In this document: positions 55,069 through 63,994 of the stretch, in pieces
Layout: each line of letters begins with the position of its first letter
Position numbering within the stretch: position 1 is the stretch's first letter
Origin: UBA1731 sp964440985
GTDB taxonomy: Bacteria > Verrucomicrobiota > Kiritimatiellia > RFP12 > UBA1067
Direction: 5' to 3'
Assembly: GCA_964440985.1 (NCBI GenBank)
Contig: CAYTWE010000006.1
Location: 1-64,000, forward strand
DNA length: 64,000 nucleotides
The notes under the pieces: generated by a model
What the model saw: only the letters and a program-made list of their open reading frames with translations
Told to the model about the DNA's origin: nothing
Databases searched by the model: none
Made by a program: the position numbers and the translations under genes

Positions 55069-55077
55069 TGATATAAT
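55069..55077 (+). promoter_or_regulatory. Extended -10 (TGATATAAT), leaderless start
   Basis: TGA-TATAAT ends 7 nt before GTG 55085. Confidence 0.72.
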
Positions 55078-55084
55078 AGGGCGT

Positions 55085-55927
55085 GTGAAGAGATTTCAGA
55101 CATTGCTGTGGTGCATGGCCGTTTCCGTCGCGTTTGCGGAGGGACAGCCTTTCTCGCGCTACCAGACGATCATCGACAGAAAGCCGTTCGGGCCGGAGCC
55201 GGTGAACTTTGACCCCGAAGCGCTGCCTGGTTCGGCTGCGGCATCCGGAGCTGCCGGCGAAATGACGCCGGAGCAGCGTACCGCAGAGGAGCGGCAGCTT
55301 GCCGCCAAGGTGCGCGTCTCCATACTCAACGTGACGCCGGCCGGCGCCGTCAAAGTCGGTTTTACGGATTCATCGGTCACTCCGAACGAAAACTACTACC
55401 TCAAGGTTGGTGCGAGCCAGAACGGATGGACGGTGAAGGATGCGGATCCGAAGACGGAATCCGTCACCCTTGAGAAGGACGGCGTGGAGGTGACTCTCAA
55501 GCTTGGCGAAGCATCGGGCGGGCGGGACGCGAAGGGCGGTCAGTCCAAACGCCGTCAGGCGGCGGCCATGCCGGCAGCAATGCCGCTTAGTGCGTCGAAC
55601 CGTGACGCAGAGCCGGAGGCGTCTGGCCGGGGCCGTTCCATAGGCGGGCTGGCGCGTCTTCGCCAGCGACGCATGGAGAAGAAGGCCGAAGAGCAGGCGG
55701 AGGCAGAGCGCAAGCGCGAGGCGGCGGCCGTCGCGGAGGAGGCGCGCAAGGAGCGCGAGGCCGCAGAGGCCGCAGAGAAGCAGAGGGTGGAAGAGGAGCG
55801 GCGGCAGCAACGCGAGGCTCTGATGCAGATCCAGGAGCAGCTGAGAAAGGCGCGCGAGGAACGTGAAGCGGCAGCGGCAAACAAAGCCAATGAGGAGGAG
55901 CAGGGTGAAACGGACAACGCTGAGTGA
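55085..55927 (+). CDS. Exported protein with C-terminal charged coiled coil
   Basis: 280 aa of unknown family. The signal peptide is about 1-18. The mature start 'FSRYQTIIDRKPFGPEP' resembles a motif near the N-terminus of secretion- and pilus-associated proteins in Verrucomicrobiota-type genomes, but I cannot prove it. Residues about 70-145 form a small beta-rich domain ('VRVSILNVTPAGAVKVGF'). From about 190 to the end it is a long Lys/Arg/Glu/Ala-rich coiled coil. GTG start, leaderless. The gene overlaps the acyltransferase gene by 23 nt. Confidence 0.68.
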   Translation: MKRFQTLLWCMAVSVAFAEGQPFSRYQTIIDRKPFGPEPVNFDPEALPGSAAASGAAGEMTPEQRTAEERQLAAKVRVSILNVTPAGAVKVGFTDSSVTPNENYYLKVGASQNGWTVKDADPKTESVTLEKDGVEVTLKLGEASGGRDAKGGQSKRRQAAAMPAAMPLSASNRDAEPEASGRGRSIGGLARLRQRRMEKKAEEQAEAERKREAAAVAEEARKEREAAEAAEKQRVEEERRQQREALMQIQEQLRKAREEREAAAANKANEEEQGETDNAE

Positions 55928-56735
55928 ATTCAGGGATTCCCTGCTCAAGACGGGCGGATATTCGTCCGGGACGGACGTGCTGGCGCCTGTGCGGAGGAAA
56001 AAAGGACGCTGGACGACATTCAGTTTCACCATGAGCGTCTTTTTCGTGTTTCCGTACTGTGCGGTGCGCGAGTTCTTCAGGTCGCTTACGACGGAGCTGT
56101 GGGCGCGATGCTGCTTCAAGGCGCACCAGAAGGCTGAACGCTTCGGCATGAAGGTGACGGCTGACGGGTGGGAGAACAGGAACGTTTGCAAAGGTCCGGT
56201 TGTATACCTCTGCAACCACATGTCAACCCTTGAGACGATCATGCTTCCGCCTGTGCTTTTGACGTATGGGCCGTTCAACATATTCGTGAAGGCGTCGCTT
56301 TCGCGTCTGCCGGCGCTGAAACGCGCCGCCGCGCACATGGGGCTCATCCCGCTTGGACGCAAGTCGCCGCGAGAGGATCTCATGCAGGTGTTCAAGGAGG
56401 GGGTTGCCCGCATAAAGGAAGGGCACTCGATCCTGATATTCCCGCAAGGGTCGCGTGAGCGCGTGTTCTCTCGCAGACTGTACTCCTCCATCGGCGCGAA
56501 ACTTGCGGAGAAGGCGGGGGTGCCGGTGATTCCGGTCGCCGTCAAAACGGACTGCGAACCGACCCGTCCCGACGGGTGCGGATGGCTAAAGGATTTCGGC
56601 ACCGTCGATCCGTCGAAGGACATACGTCTCCGGTGCGGTCCTCCGATCACCGGAACGGCCAAGGAGATGCATCAGAAGGTGTTTGATTGGATCAAGGCGC
56701 AGCTTGATGAGTGGGGGCTTCCGACAGAGGGATGA
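55905..56735 (+). CDS. Lysophospholipid acyltransferase-like protein with HX4E motif
   Basis: 276 aa PlsC-family protein. A hydrophobic segment lies at about 37-56. The usual catalytic NHX4D reads NHMSTLE (H105...E110), so Glu replaces Asp. The substrate-binding region 'ILIFPQGSRE' is normal, and 'GVPVIPVAVKTD' follows. HX4E forms occur in some lipid A-type or unusual members, so it may still be active. Start GTG 55905 follows GAGGAGGAG; ATG 55890 is the other candidate but lacks an upstream ribosome-binding site. The stop overlaps the next start (ATGA). Confidence 0.82.
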   Translation: MKRTTLSEFRDSLLKTGGYSSGTDVLAPVRRKKGRWTTFSFTMSVFFVFPYCAVREFFRSLTTELWARCCFKAHQKAERFGMKVTADGWENRNVCKGPVVYLCNHMSTLETIMLPPVLLTYGPFNIFVKASLSRLPALKRAAAHMGLIPLGRKSPREDLMQVFKEGVARIKEGHSILIFPQGSRERVFSRRLYSSIGAKLAEKAGVPVIPVAVKTDCEPTRPDGCGWLKDFGTVDPSKDIRLRCGPPITGTAKEMHQKVFDWIKAQLDEWGLPTEG

Positions 56736-57643
56736 AAGGCCGCCGCTATCTGATCTGGCTCAATTGGCCTGAGCGTCCGTTCAGGCTGTGCGCTGCCGAC
56801 AAGGCGTTCTTCCAATCTTTGGTCGGACGCAACGATGTGCGGGTTGTGCGTTCCGTACGTGCGTTCCTGAGGGAGCTTCCGCTTGCGACGCACGCCATAT
56901 GCTGGGAGTTTCGCAAGGAGTGGTTTGCGTCCGCGCCGAATCTCCGCGTGCTTGCGACACCTGGCGCCGGCCGGGAACTGATGCCGACGGATGCCGAACT
57001 TCCGGCAGGTGTGACGAAATACCATGGCGAGTTTCATGGTCAGGTGATGAGCGAGACCGTTATCGCCTACATGCTTGCGTGGTGCCGTGGACTGTATCCG
57101 GCGTACGACTGGCAAAGATCTGGCGATGACGGCAATCTTTGGCGACGCACTGAACTTGGTGAGCGGTGCTTTTCTCTTGCCGGGACGAAAGCCGTCATCC
57201 TCGGCTACGGGCGCATCGGCGGCGCAATCGGGAAGAGGCTTGAGGCCATGGGCGTGTCGATTGCAGGCATACGGCGCGGCAACTTCGCTGAGCTTCGTCC
57301 TGCCGTTTCCGACGCGGATTGGCTGATATGCGTATTGCCGTCCGACACCGGCACCGACGGCATCGTCGATGCCGCGCTGTTGCGCAGGATGAAGCGCAGT
57401 GCGGTTCTGATCAACATCGGGCGCGGAAACGCCGTTGTTGAAAGCGACCTCGCCGAAGCGCTGAAACGCCGCAGGATTGCGGCTGCGTTCCTTGACGTGT
57501 TCCGCAAAGAGCCGCTTGACGCCTCCTCTCCGCTTGCCGCCGATCTGCCCGGTCTGTACCGCTTTCCGCACGGATCTGCGTTCACCCCAGACTATTTGAC
57601 GATGTTTTTCCGCGAATTGGCTTCGCGTGGGGCGCTGCGGTAG
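56732..57643 (+). CDS. D-isomer-specific 2-hydroxyacid dehydrogenase family protein
   Basis: 303 aa NAD-dependent dehydrogenase. The substrate-binding half contains 'LRVLATPGAGREL'; the Rossmann domain has VILGYGRIGGAIG, then 'VLPSDTGTDGIVD', LINIGRGNAV (catalytic Arg region), 'FLDVFRKEPL' with the glutamate, and 'RFPHGSAFT' with the histidine. This resembles phosphoglycerate/lactate-type dehydrogenases with unknown substrate. ATG 56732 overlaps the acyltransferase stop (ATGA) and has AGAGG close upstream. Confidence 0.87.
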   Translation: MKGRRYLIWLNWPERPFRLCAADKAFFQSLVGRNDVRVVRSVRAFLRELPLATHAICWEFRKEWFASAPNLRVLATPGAGRELMPTDAELPAGVTKYHGEFHGQVMSETVIAYMLAWCRGLYPAYDWQRSGDDGNLWRRTELGERCFSLAGTKAVILGYGRIGGAIGKRLEAMGVSIAGIRRGNFAELRPAVSDADWLICVLPSDTGTDGIVDAALLRRMKRSAVLINIGRGNAVVESDLAEALKRRRIAAAFLDVFRKEPLDASSPLAADLPGLYRFPHGSAFTPDYLTMFFRELASRGALR

Positions 57644-57728
57644 CGTAGGACGAACGATTGGCTTCGCTTTTTGCGTCAGCAAACACCATTGACAAGCACA
57701 GCAACAAGACAGGAAAGGAAACCTACCG

Positions 57729-58667
57729 ATGAAAATGTCCCTAAGTATCGTCTGTCTCGCGGCGTTCACCGCAGGCGCCAAGACCGTCCAGATGCCGCCG
57801 TCATGCACAACGCCCGACGGACTGTGCGTGGATTCACGCGGCAGGCTCGTCATTGCCGCGCCCAACAATGACCGCAAGCAGCCGGGAGCGGTGTTCAGGA
57901 TGGAGACACCCGATTCTGCACCGGTGAAGTGGTTTGACGTACCGCCGTGTCCGGAAACAGGGTATGCGTCGCCGATGGGGATATGCTTCGGGCCGTCCGG
58001 TGAGCTGTACGTCTGCGACAACCAGAAGGATTCGAAGGGGCGCCTTCTTCGCATCACGTTCAAGGACGACAAGATTGACAGGTGCGAAGCGGTCGCCGTT
58101 GGTCTCGACAACGCAAACGGAGTGAAGTACCTCAACGGCAAGGTCTACATGACGCAGGCGTTCCTGTACGGCGTCAAGCGCGGCGACGGTGCGGCATCGA
58201 GCGGACTTTACATGTTCGATTCGAAAGACCGCAACGTGCGCGTCGGCAACACGCCGTCCGATGTGCAGTGCGTCTTCTCCGACGTCACGCGCAATCCGGC
58301 CATACGCGGCGGACTGAACGGCGTTGCGGTGGATGGAAACGGAATCATCTACACCGGCAACTATGGCGACGGCCGCGTATGGAGGCTAACGCCTGGTGCG
58401 GATGGGCGCATCGTGAAGTGCGAAGAGATCGTTCATGCCGGTGGGGCGTCCGTGACGCCTGACGGAATGTGCGTCGATGCGGAGAACAACGTCTACATTG
58501 CCGATATGCGCGGTGATGCGGCTGAGATGATATCGTTTTCCGGCAGGTTCAGCGTAATCCGCAAGGGTGGGTTCGTGCGTCCGAGCGAACCGTGCGTGTG
58601 GAAAGGATTCCTCTGCGTATCGAACTACGGCGGCACTACGCTTGAACTGCTGCCGCTCACCCGCTGA
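57729..58667 (+). CDS. Secreted SMP-30/NHL-type beta-propeller protein
   Basis: 312 aa with a short signal (about 1-17). Repeated 'PDGLCVDSRGRLVIA', 'PMGICFGPSGELYVCDN', 'LNGVAVDGNGIIYTGNYG' and 'PDGMCVDAENNVYIAD' blocks are typical of six-bladed SMP-30/gluconolactonase propellers. Acidic and Asn residues in these loops could bind a divalent metal and form a lactonase site, but activity is not certain. AAAGGA is 9 nt before ATG 57729. A terminator follows at 58689-58716. Confidence 0.82.
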   Translation: MKMSLSIVCLAAFTAGAKTVQMPPSCTTPDGLCVDSRGRLVIAAPNNDRKQPGAVFRMETPDSAPVKWFDVPPCPETGYASPMGICFGPSGELYVCDNQKDSKGRLLRITFKDDKIDRCEAVAVGLDNANGVKYLNGKVYMTQAFLYGVKRGDGAASSGLYMFDSKDRNVRVGNTPSDVQCVFSDVTRNPAIRGGLNGVAVDGNGIIYTGNYGDGRVWRLTPGADGRIVKCEEIVHAGGASVTPDGMCVDAENNVYIADMRGDAAEMISFSGRFSVIRKGGFVRPSEPCVWKGFLCVSNYGGTTLELLPLTR

Positions 58668-58688
58668 GGATGCGGAAAACGAAGCAAA

Positions 58689-58716
58689 CGGCGGCCGGAT
58701 GTACGTCCGGCCGCCG
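58689..58716 (+). terminator. Terminator after the beta-propeller gene
   Basis: A perfect 11-bp stem (CGGCGGCCGGA / TCCGGCCGCCG) with a 6-nt loop, then GTTCGTTCTG. It isolates the upstream gene from the TetR promoter 16 nt away. Confidence 0.8.
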
Positions 58717-58731
58717 TTCGTTCTGCCCCCG

Positions 58732-58760
58732 TTGACATACCTACCGGAATGTATTATAAT
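58732..58760 (+). promoter_or_regulatory. Consensus promoter of the TetR/RND operon
   Basis: TTGACA (58732-58737), a 17-nt spacer and TATAAT (58755-58760): perfect hexamers. The spacer contains the inverted repeat at 58735-58752. Confidence 0.9.
58735..58752. promoter_or_regulatory. Candidate TetR operator inside the promoter
   Basis: ACATACC-TACC-GGAATGT is an imperfect 18-nt palindrome (six of nine half-site positions match) sitting between -35 and -10. Its ACAT...ATGT arms resemble the AcrR operator type. It probably allows autoregulation and repression of the efflux genes. Confidence 0.65.
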
Positions 58761-58784
58761 CCGCGCCTGTTTTTTGAGGACATA

Positions 58785-59480
58785 ATGGCGAGACGGACGA
58801 AAGAAGAGGCTGAAAAGACGCGTACGCGCATTCTTGCGAGTGCGCTTTCGCTTTTTGCCAGGCAGGGATATGACCACACGACGTTCAACGACATCGCGGC
58901 GCGGCTTCGTTTGACGAAGGGTGCGGTGTATTGGCATTTCAAGTCGAAGGAGGCCCTGCTGATGGCTCTGATCGACGAGATGTTCGAGACGTTCGAGCGG
59001 CAGTTCTCCGCGTTCAAGTCGCCAGATGGGCAGGGAATCGCCGTATCGGAGCTTACGTTCAACGCAGTGGCCGATCTGATGGCGATAGACGCGGAGAAGG
59101 TCGTTGGAGACCGCAGGATATCGCAGTTTTTCATGCTCATGAAATGCCAGATGCGGTGGTTCGACACCTCGATGGCCAAGGTTCGCGAGAATCTGCTGAC
59201 CAACGACAGGTTCGGGCCTATGAAGGCGTTCAGGTGCGCGGTGGAGAACGACATCCGTGCCGGACGTGCCAGGAAGGGCGTCGATGCTCTTCAGGTCGCG
59301 ACGGTGTGCATGGCGATATGGGACGGTCTTGTGCAGGGCTGCATAGAGCATTTCCTTGAATGTGATCTTGTGGATACGCTCAGGAAGTCGTACGAGGCGG
59401 TCTGGAACTCCATATGCGCAGGCGGGGCGCAGAGCATGAACTGGACATCTGCGGCCTGCGGTTCGCCGGAGAGGGCGTGA
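58785..59480 (+). CDS. TetR/AcrR family transcriptional regulator
   Basis: 231 aa, 40 nt upstream of and co-oriented with the efflux genes, so likely their repressor. The N-terminal HTH covers about residues 14-60, with 'TTFNDIAARLRLTKGAVYWHF' as the recognition region, and 'KEALLMALIDEMF' follows as in AcrR/TtgR. The C-terminal ligand domain is helical. ATG 58785 is chosen over an upstream in-frame ATG (58749), which lies inside the promoter. GAGGA is 4 nt before it. Confidence 0.93.
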   Translation: MARRTKEEAEKTRTRILASALSLFARQGYDHTTFNDIAARLRLTKGAVYWHFKSKEALLMALIDEMFETFERQFSAFKSPDGQGIAVSELTFNAVADLMAIDAEKVVGDRRISQFFMLMKCQMRWFDTSMAKVRENLLTNDRFGPMKAFRCAVENDIRAGRARKGVDALQVATVCMAIWDGLVQGCIEHFLECDLVDTLRKSYEAVWNSICAGGAQSMNWTSAACGSPERA

Positions 59481-59512
59481 CGTTGATTTTGTCTTAACTA
59501 AGGAAGAAGAAC

Positions 59513-60754
59513 ATGGAAAAGAAACAGGAAGAAATGAACAAGGGCAGCGCAATCGGCGCCGTCATCGGACAGGTCGTGCTTGGTGCGGTGTGTCTCGCTG
59601 CCGGCTGGATCTGCTGCGGACTCTACGGATCTATGGCGGGCAAGGAGGATGGCAAGCCGCGGGCGGTCGGTCCTGCTGAGGTGACGGTCGCGACGACAAA
59701 CGTCGAGATGCGCGCATACAACCTTCCTGAGAAGTTCGTTGCACATGCTGAACCTCTTCAGGAGGTGGAGCTTCTTCCGCAGGTAGATGGCTACATCAAG
59801 GAGATCCTCTTCAAGGAGGGCGATGTCGTCAAGGCCGGTCAGACGCTGTACATCCTCGATGACGAGCGCTACCAGGCTGTCGTTAACCAGCGCAAGGCCG
59901 ATCTCGAAGCTGCGCAGGCCGAGGAGCGCCGTGCGGCGCGCTACTACAAGCGTATGCTCGCCGCCGATGCCCGCGGCATCACGCAGCTTGAGCGCGACAA
60001 CGCCGAGGCCGGCGCCGAGAGCGCGGCGGCGGCGGTTCTTCAGGCCAAGGCGAACCTCGTCGTCGCCGAATACGACCTCAAGAAGGCGAAGGTCATCGCC
60101 CCGATAGACGGGCAGATCGGCAAGACGTCCGCCCACATCGGCGACTACGTTGCGCCGTCGAAGGGCGCTCTTGCGCACATCGTCCAGATCGACCCGATGC
60201 GCGTGAGCTTCCCGCTGACCGACCGCCAGTACCTTGCATGGCGCGAGGCGATGAAGGAGGGACGGAGCGTCGACAGGCGTACCCGCATCGTCCTGCCTGA
60301 CGGAAAGCTCTATGGTGCGGAGGGCAAGTTTGCGTTTGACGACAACACGATGAGCGAATCAACCGCCACGATCGTAATGCGCATGACGTTCCCCAACCCC
60401 GACAGGTTCCTCATCCCGAACACATACGTGAACCTGCTTATGGATTCGCATATTCCACCGAAGTATCCGTCAGTGCCGCAGACTGCGATATTCGACCTCA
60501 CCGGCGGCAATGTGGCTGTGTGGGTGGTTGACGCGAATTCGCAGGTTCACGCCCGCACCGTCAAGACCCTTGAGATGTTCGAGGGCTGGGTGCCGGTGAT
60601 CCAGGGGCTTGAGGAGGGCGAAACGGTCATCACGGCCGGCGTCGCCAAGCTCAGGGAAGGTGCGGTCGTCAAGCTGGCCGTGCAGACGTCCAACCACGAA
60701 AACAATCCCAACCACAAGTCCTTTGACGAACTCCAGAAGGGGAACTCGAAGTGA
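59513..60754 (+). CDS. RND efflux periplasmic adaptor (AcrA/MexA-like)
   Basis: 413 aa membrane-fusion protein. An N-terminal TM (about 12-38) anchors it to the inner membrane, with no lipobox. The lipoyl halves (VDGYIKEILFKEGDVVKAGQ and 'KVIAPIDGQIGKTSAHIGDYV') flank a coiled-coil hairpin ('KADLEAAQAEERRAARYYKRM..'), and a beta-barrel and membrane-proximal domain complete the fold. AAGGAAG is close to ATG 59513. The stop overlaps the pump gene start (GTGA), so subunits are made together. Confidence 0.94.
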   Translation: MEKKQEEMNKGSAIGAVIGQVVLGAVCLAAGWICCGLYGSMAGKEDGKPRAVGPAEVTVATTNVEMRAYNLPEKFVAHAEPLQEVELLPQVDGYIKEILFKEGDVVKAGQTLYILDDERYQAVVNQRKADLEAAQAEERRAARYYKRMLAADARGITQLERDNAEAGAESAAAAVLQAKANLVVAEYDLKKAKVIAPIDGQIGKTSAHIGDYVAPSKGALAHIVQIDPMRVSFPLTDRQYLAWREAMKEGRSVDRRTRIVLPDGKLYGAEGKFAFDDNTMSESTATIVMRMTFPNPDRFLIPNTYVNLLMDSHIPPKYPSVPQTAIFDLTGGNVAVWVVDANSQVHARTVKTLEMFEGWVPVIQGLEEGETVITAGVAKLREGAVVKLAVQTSNHENNPNHKSFDELQKGNSK

Positions 60755-63700
60755 AACTGACCATACGTGAATCCATCGACAAGATAAAGACGTTCTCGCG
60801 AATCTTCGTTGAGCGTCCGCGTTTTGCGATGGTCATATCCATCGTGCTTCTCATAGCGGGATGGATGAGCATCTTCAACCTGCCGATTTCGCAGTATCCG
60901 AACGTAACGCCGCCTGAAATCAAGGTGACGTACAACTACCCCGGCTCAAATGCCCGTGAGGTGATGAACACGATCGCCACGCCGCTTGAAGACGAAATCA
61001 ACGGCGTGGATGACATGATCTACATGAACTCCGAGTCTTCGGACGACGGCAACTACGCGCTCACCGTGTCCTTCGAGGTCGAATCCGACCGTGACATGGA
61101 CATGGTGAAGGTGCAGAACCGCCTGTCGCTCGCCGAGGCGAAGCTCCCGGCCGAGGCGAAGGAGCTTGGCGGACGCGTCCGCGCCCAGAGTTCCGATCAG
61201 CTCGGCTTCATCGCACTCCGCGCCAAAGAGGGTGCGGGGCACAAGATTTCGCGAATGGAGATCTCCGACTACATCTACAACAACATCCAGCAGGTGCTTC
61301 TGCGAATCCCCGGCGTCGGCGAGGCGACGGTGTACGGCCCGAAGCTGGCGGTGCGCATATGGATGGATTCGGACAGGATGGCTGCGCAGAAGATGAACTC
61401 CGAGGAGGTCATTCAGGCAGTCTCCTCCCAGAACGTGCAGGCATCGCTTGGCGTCGTCGGTTCGGCGCCTGTCCAGAAGTACGGCGCATTCTCGTATTCC
61501 GTGCTGGCCAAGGGACGTCTGATGACCGCCGACGAGTTCGGCGAGATAGTGATCCGTCGCGACGACAACGGTGGCATGGTGCAGCTGAAGGATGTCGCCC
61601 GCGTTGAGATCGGTGAAGAGAACTACACGTTCGACGGCCAGCTCAACGGAGAGGTCTCCGTGTTCATAGGTCTTCAGCAGACGCCTGGCGCGAACGCCAT
61701 CGAGACAATGAACGCGGTCATGGACACGATGGCCCGTCTCGAAAAGTCGTTCCCTGAGGGGCTTGAGTGGACGCTCCCGTACGATGCCACTGAATACGTG
61801 CGCATGTGCATCAAGGAGATCGTCGAGACGCTTCTCATCACGTTCGCGCTCGTCGTGTTCGTATGCTACCTCTTCCTGCAGGACTGGAGGGCGACGCTCG
61901 TTCCGTGTCTTACGATTCCGGTGTCGATCTCCGCGACGTTCATCGTGATGGCCATGCTCGGCTACTCCATCAACATCCTTACGCTCTTCGGACTTGTGCT
62001 GTCCATCGGTGTGGTGGTGGATGACTGCATCGTTGTGGTAGAACGTGTGCAGTATCTCATCGAGACGAGAGGTCTCAACTCCAAGGAGGCGACCATCCAG
62101 GCCATGAGCGACGTGACGAGCGCCGTCATCGCGACGACCCTTGTCCTTCTCGGCATCTTTGTGCCGGTCGGCTTCATGAGCGGCATCACCGGGCGCATTT
62201 ACCAACAGTTCTCGGTCACGCTCTCCGCCGCTGTGTGCTTCTCCACGGTCTGCGCACTTACGCTTGCACCCGCGCTCTGCTCGCTCCTTCTCGGCTCGGC
62301 ACAGCCGTTTAGGCACGGCCCGTTTGCGTGGTTCAACGCTTTGATCGATGCATTCAAGGGAATGTTTGTGAATATTGCGAAGTTCCTTGCGAGGCGCATA
62401 TTCCTTTCGCTGATGCTTCTCATCCTGTCGATACTCCTTACAATCCAGATGTTCTTCTCGACGAAGTCATCGTTCCTTCCTGACGAAGACCAGTCCGTGG
62501 TGTTCGCCTCTCTCGAGATGCCTGAGGGAACCACGATGGATCGCACCCGCGATGTCGCGCTGAGGGCGAGTAGACTTCTGAGGGAGACGTTCCCCGAAGT
62601 GCAGTCGGTGCTTTCGGTGGAGGGAATGTCCATGACGGCCGGACGCGGCGAATCGCAGGCCATGCTCATCGTGGATCTCACCGACTGGACCAAGCGTCCC
62701 AACAAGAATCAGCACGCCGTCTCCGGCATGGTGCCGCGCATCCAGATGGCGCTTGCAGCCATCCCCGAACCTGCGTGGCGCGTGTTCGTGCCGCCGGCGA
62801 TTCCGGGTCTTGGAACCAACTCCGGAATCGACCTCAGGCTTCAGTCCACCGAATCTTCCGACCCGGCGGAGCTTGAAAAGGTGCAGGGCGAAGTGCTCGC
62901 CAAGCTCAACGCCAACCCGAAGATACTTGCGGCGTTCTCCGGCTTCACGTCCAAGACACCGCATCTGCGCTTCCACATGGACCGCACGAAGGCCGAGATG
63001 TATCATGTGCCTGTCGCGACGGCCTATCAGACGATGCAGAACTATCTTGGTTCCCGCTACGTGAACGATGTCAACCTCGGCACCCAGGTGAACCGCGTGA
63101 CAGTCCGCGCAGACTGGAAGGGACGCGATACGCCTGAGTCGATTGGTCGCCTCTATGTGCGCAGCGACACCGGCAACATGGTTCCGCTCGGCTCTCTCGG
63201 TACGCTTACCCGTGAAATCGGGCCGCGCACGATGCAGCGCTTCAACATGTTCCCGGCGGCGAACATAACCGTGATGCCGATGACGGGCGTCGCCACCGGC
63301 GAAATCATCGAGTTCATCCAGGAGATGATGGCGGAGACGCTTCCGGAGGGCTTTGCGTATGAATGGGGCGGAATCACGTTCCAGGAGCAGCGCAACGCCG
63401 GATCGTCTGGCCCGCTGATTCTTCTTGCGCTTCTGTTCGGCTACCTGTTCCTCGTGGCGCAGTACGAATCGTGGACGATTCCGATGCCGGTGATGCTGTC
63501 GATCTTCGTGGCGGTGCTCGGAGCGCTCGTCGGTCTCAAGCTCTTCGGGCTTTCGATGTCCGTGTACGCGCAGCTCGGTCTCGTGCTTCTCGTCGGGCTT
63601 GCGTCGAAGAACGCGATTCTCATCGTCGAGTTTGCGAAGGACAAGCACGAGGGTGAAGGGTATTCAATCGTGGATTCGGCCGGCATTGCGGCCGGAGAGC

Positions 63701-63975
63701 GTCTTCGCGCCCTGCTGATGACGGCGCTCACCACGCTTCTCGGCGCACTTCCGATGGTGATCGCGACAGGTGCCGGCGCGGCGTCCCGCAACGCAATCGG
63801 CGTGACCGAGTTCTTCGGAATGCTTGCGTCGGTGGTGTTCGGCATTCTGCTCGTGCCGGGTCTGTATGCCCTCTTCCAGACATGGCGTGAACACGCGAAA
63901 CGCTTTTTCGCCTATATGTCCGCGACGGCTGCGCGCCGTCGCACACTGCGGGCGAGGTCAAGTGATTCAAAGTGA
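60751..63975 (+). CDS. RND multidrug efflux transporter (AcrB/HAE1-like)
   Basis: 1074 aa inner-membrane proton-driven pump with 12 predicted TM helices and two large periplasmic loops. The proton relay is visible: D424 and D425 in GVVVDDCIVVVE (Cys426 replaces the usual Ala) and K953 in GLASKNAILIVEFAK. N-terminal 'FVERPRFAMVISIVLLIAG' and 'QYPNVTPPEIKV' are typical of HAE1 drug pumps. GTG 60751 overlaps the adaptor stop (GTGA). Substrates are probably hydrophobic compounds or bile-type detergents in a gut setting, by inference. An outer-membrane factor gene probably starts at the right edge. Confidence 0.96.
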   Translation: MKLTIRESIDKIKTFSRIFVERPRFAMVISIVLLIAGWMSIFNLPISQYPNVTPPEIKVTYNYPGSNAREVMNTIATPLEDEINGVDDMIYMNSESSDDGNYALTVSFEVESDRDMDMVKVQNRLSLAEAKLPAEAKELGGRVRAQSSDQLGFIALRAKEGAGHKISRMEISDYIYNNIQQVLLRIPGVGEATVYGPKLAVRIWMDSDRMAAQKMNSEEVIQAVSSQNVQASLGVVGSAPVQKYGAFSYSVLAKGRLMTADEFGEIVIRRDDNGGMVQLKDVARVEIGEENYTFDGQLNGEVSVFIGLQQTPGANAIETMNAVMDTMARLEKSFPEGLEWTLPYDATEYVRMCIKEIVETLLITFALVVFVCYLFLQDWRATLVPCLTIPVSISATFIVMAMLGYSINILTLFGLVLSIGVVVDDCIVVVERVQYLIETRGLNSKEATIQAMSDVTSAVIATTLVLLGIFVPVGFMSGITGRIYQQFSVTLSAAVCFSTVCALTLAPALCSLLLGSAQPFRHGPFAWFNALIDAFKGMFVNIAKFLARRIFLSLMLLILSILLTIQMFFSTKSSFLPDEDQSVVFASLEMPEGTTMDRTRDVALRASRLLRETFPEVQSVLSVEGMSMTAGRGESQAMLIVDLTDWTKRPNKNQHAVSGMVPRIQMALAAIPEPAWRVFVPPAIPGLGTNSGIDLRLQSTESSDPAELEKVQGEVLAKLNANPKILAAFSGFTSKTPHLRFHMDRTKAEMYHVPVATAYQTMQNYLGSRYVNDVNLGTQVNRVTVRADWKGRDTPESIGRLYVRSDTGNMVPLGSLGTLTREIGPRTMQRFNMFPAANITVMPMTGVATGEIIEFIQEMMAETLPEGFAYEWGGITFQEQRNAGSSGPLILLALLFGYLFLVAQYESWTIPMPVMLSIFVAVLGALVGLKLFGLSMSVYAQLGLVLLVGLASKNAILIVEFAKDKHEGEGYSIVDSAGIAAGERLRALLMTALTTLLGALPMVIATGAGAASRNAIGVTEFFGMLASVVFGILLVPGLYALFQTWREHAKRFFAYMSATAARRRTLRARSSDSK

Positions 63976-63994
63976 CAGAGAACGGAGATTGAAA

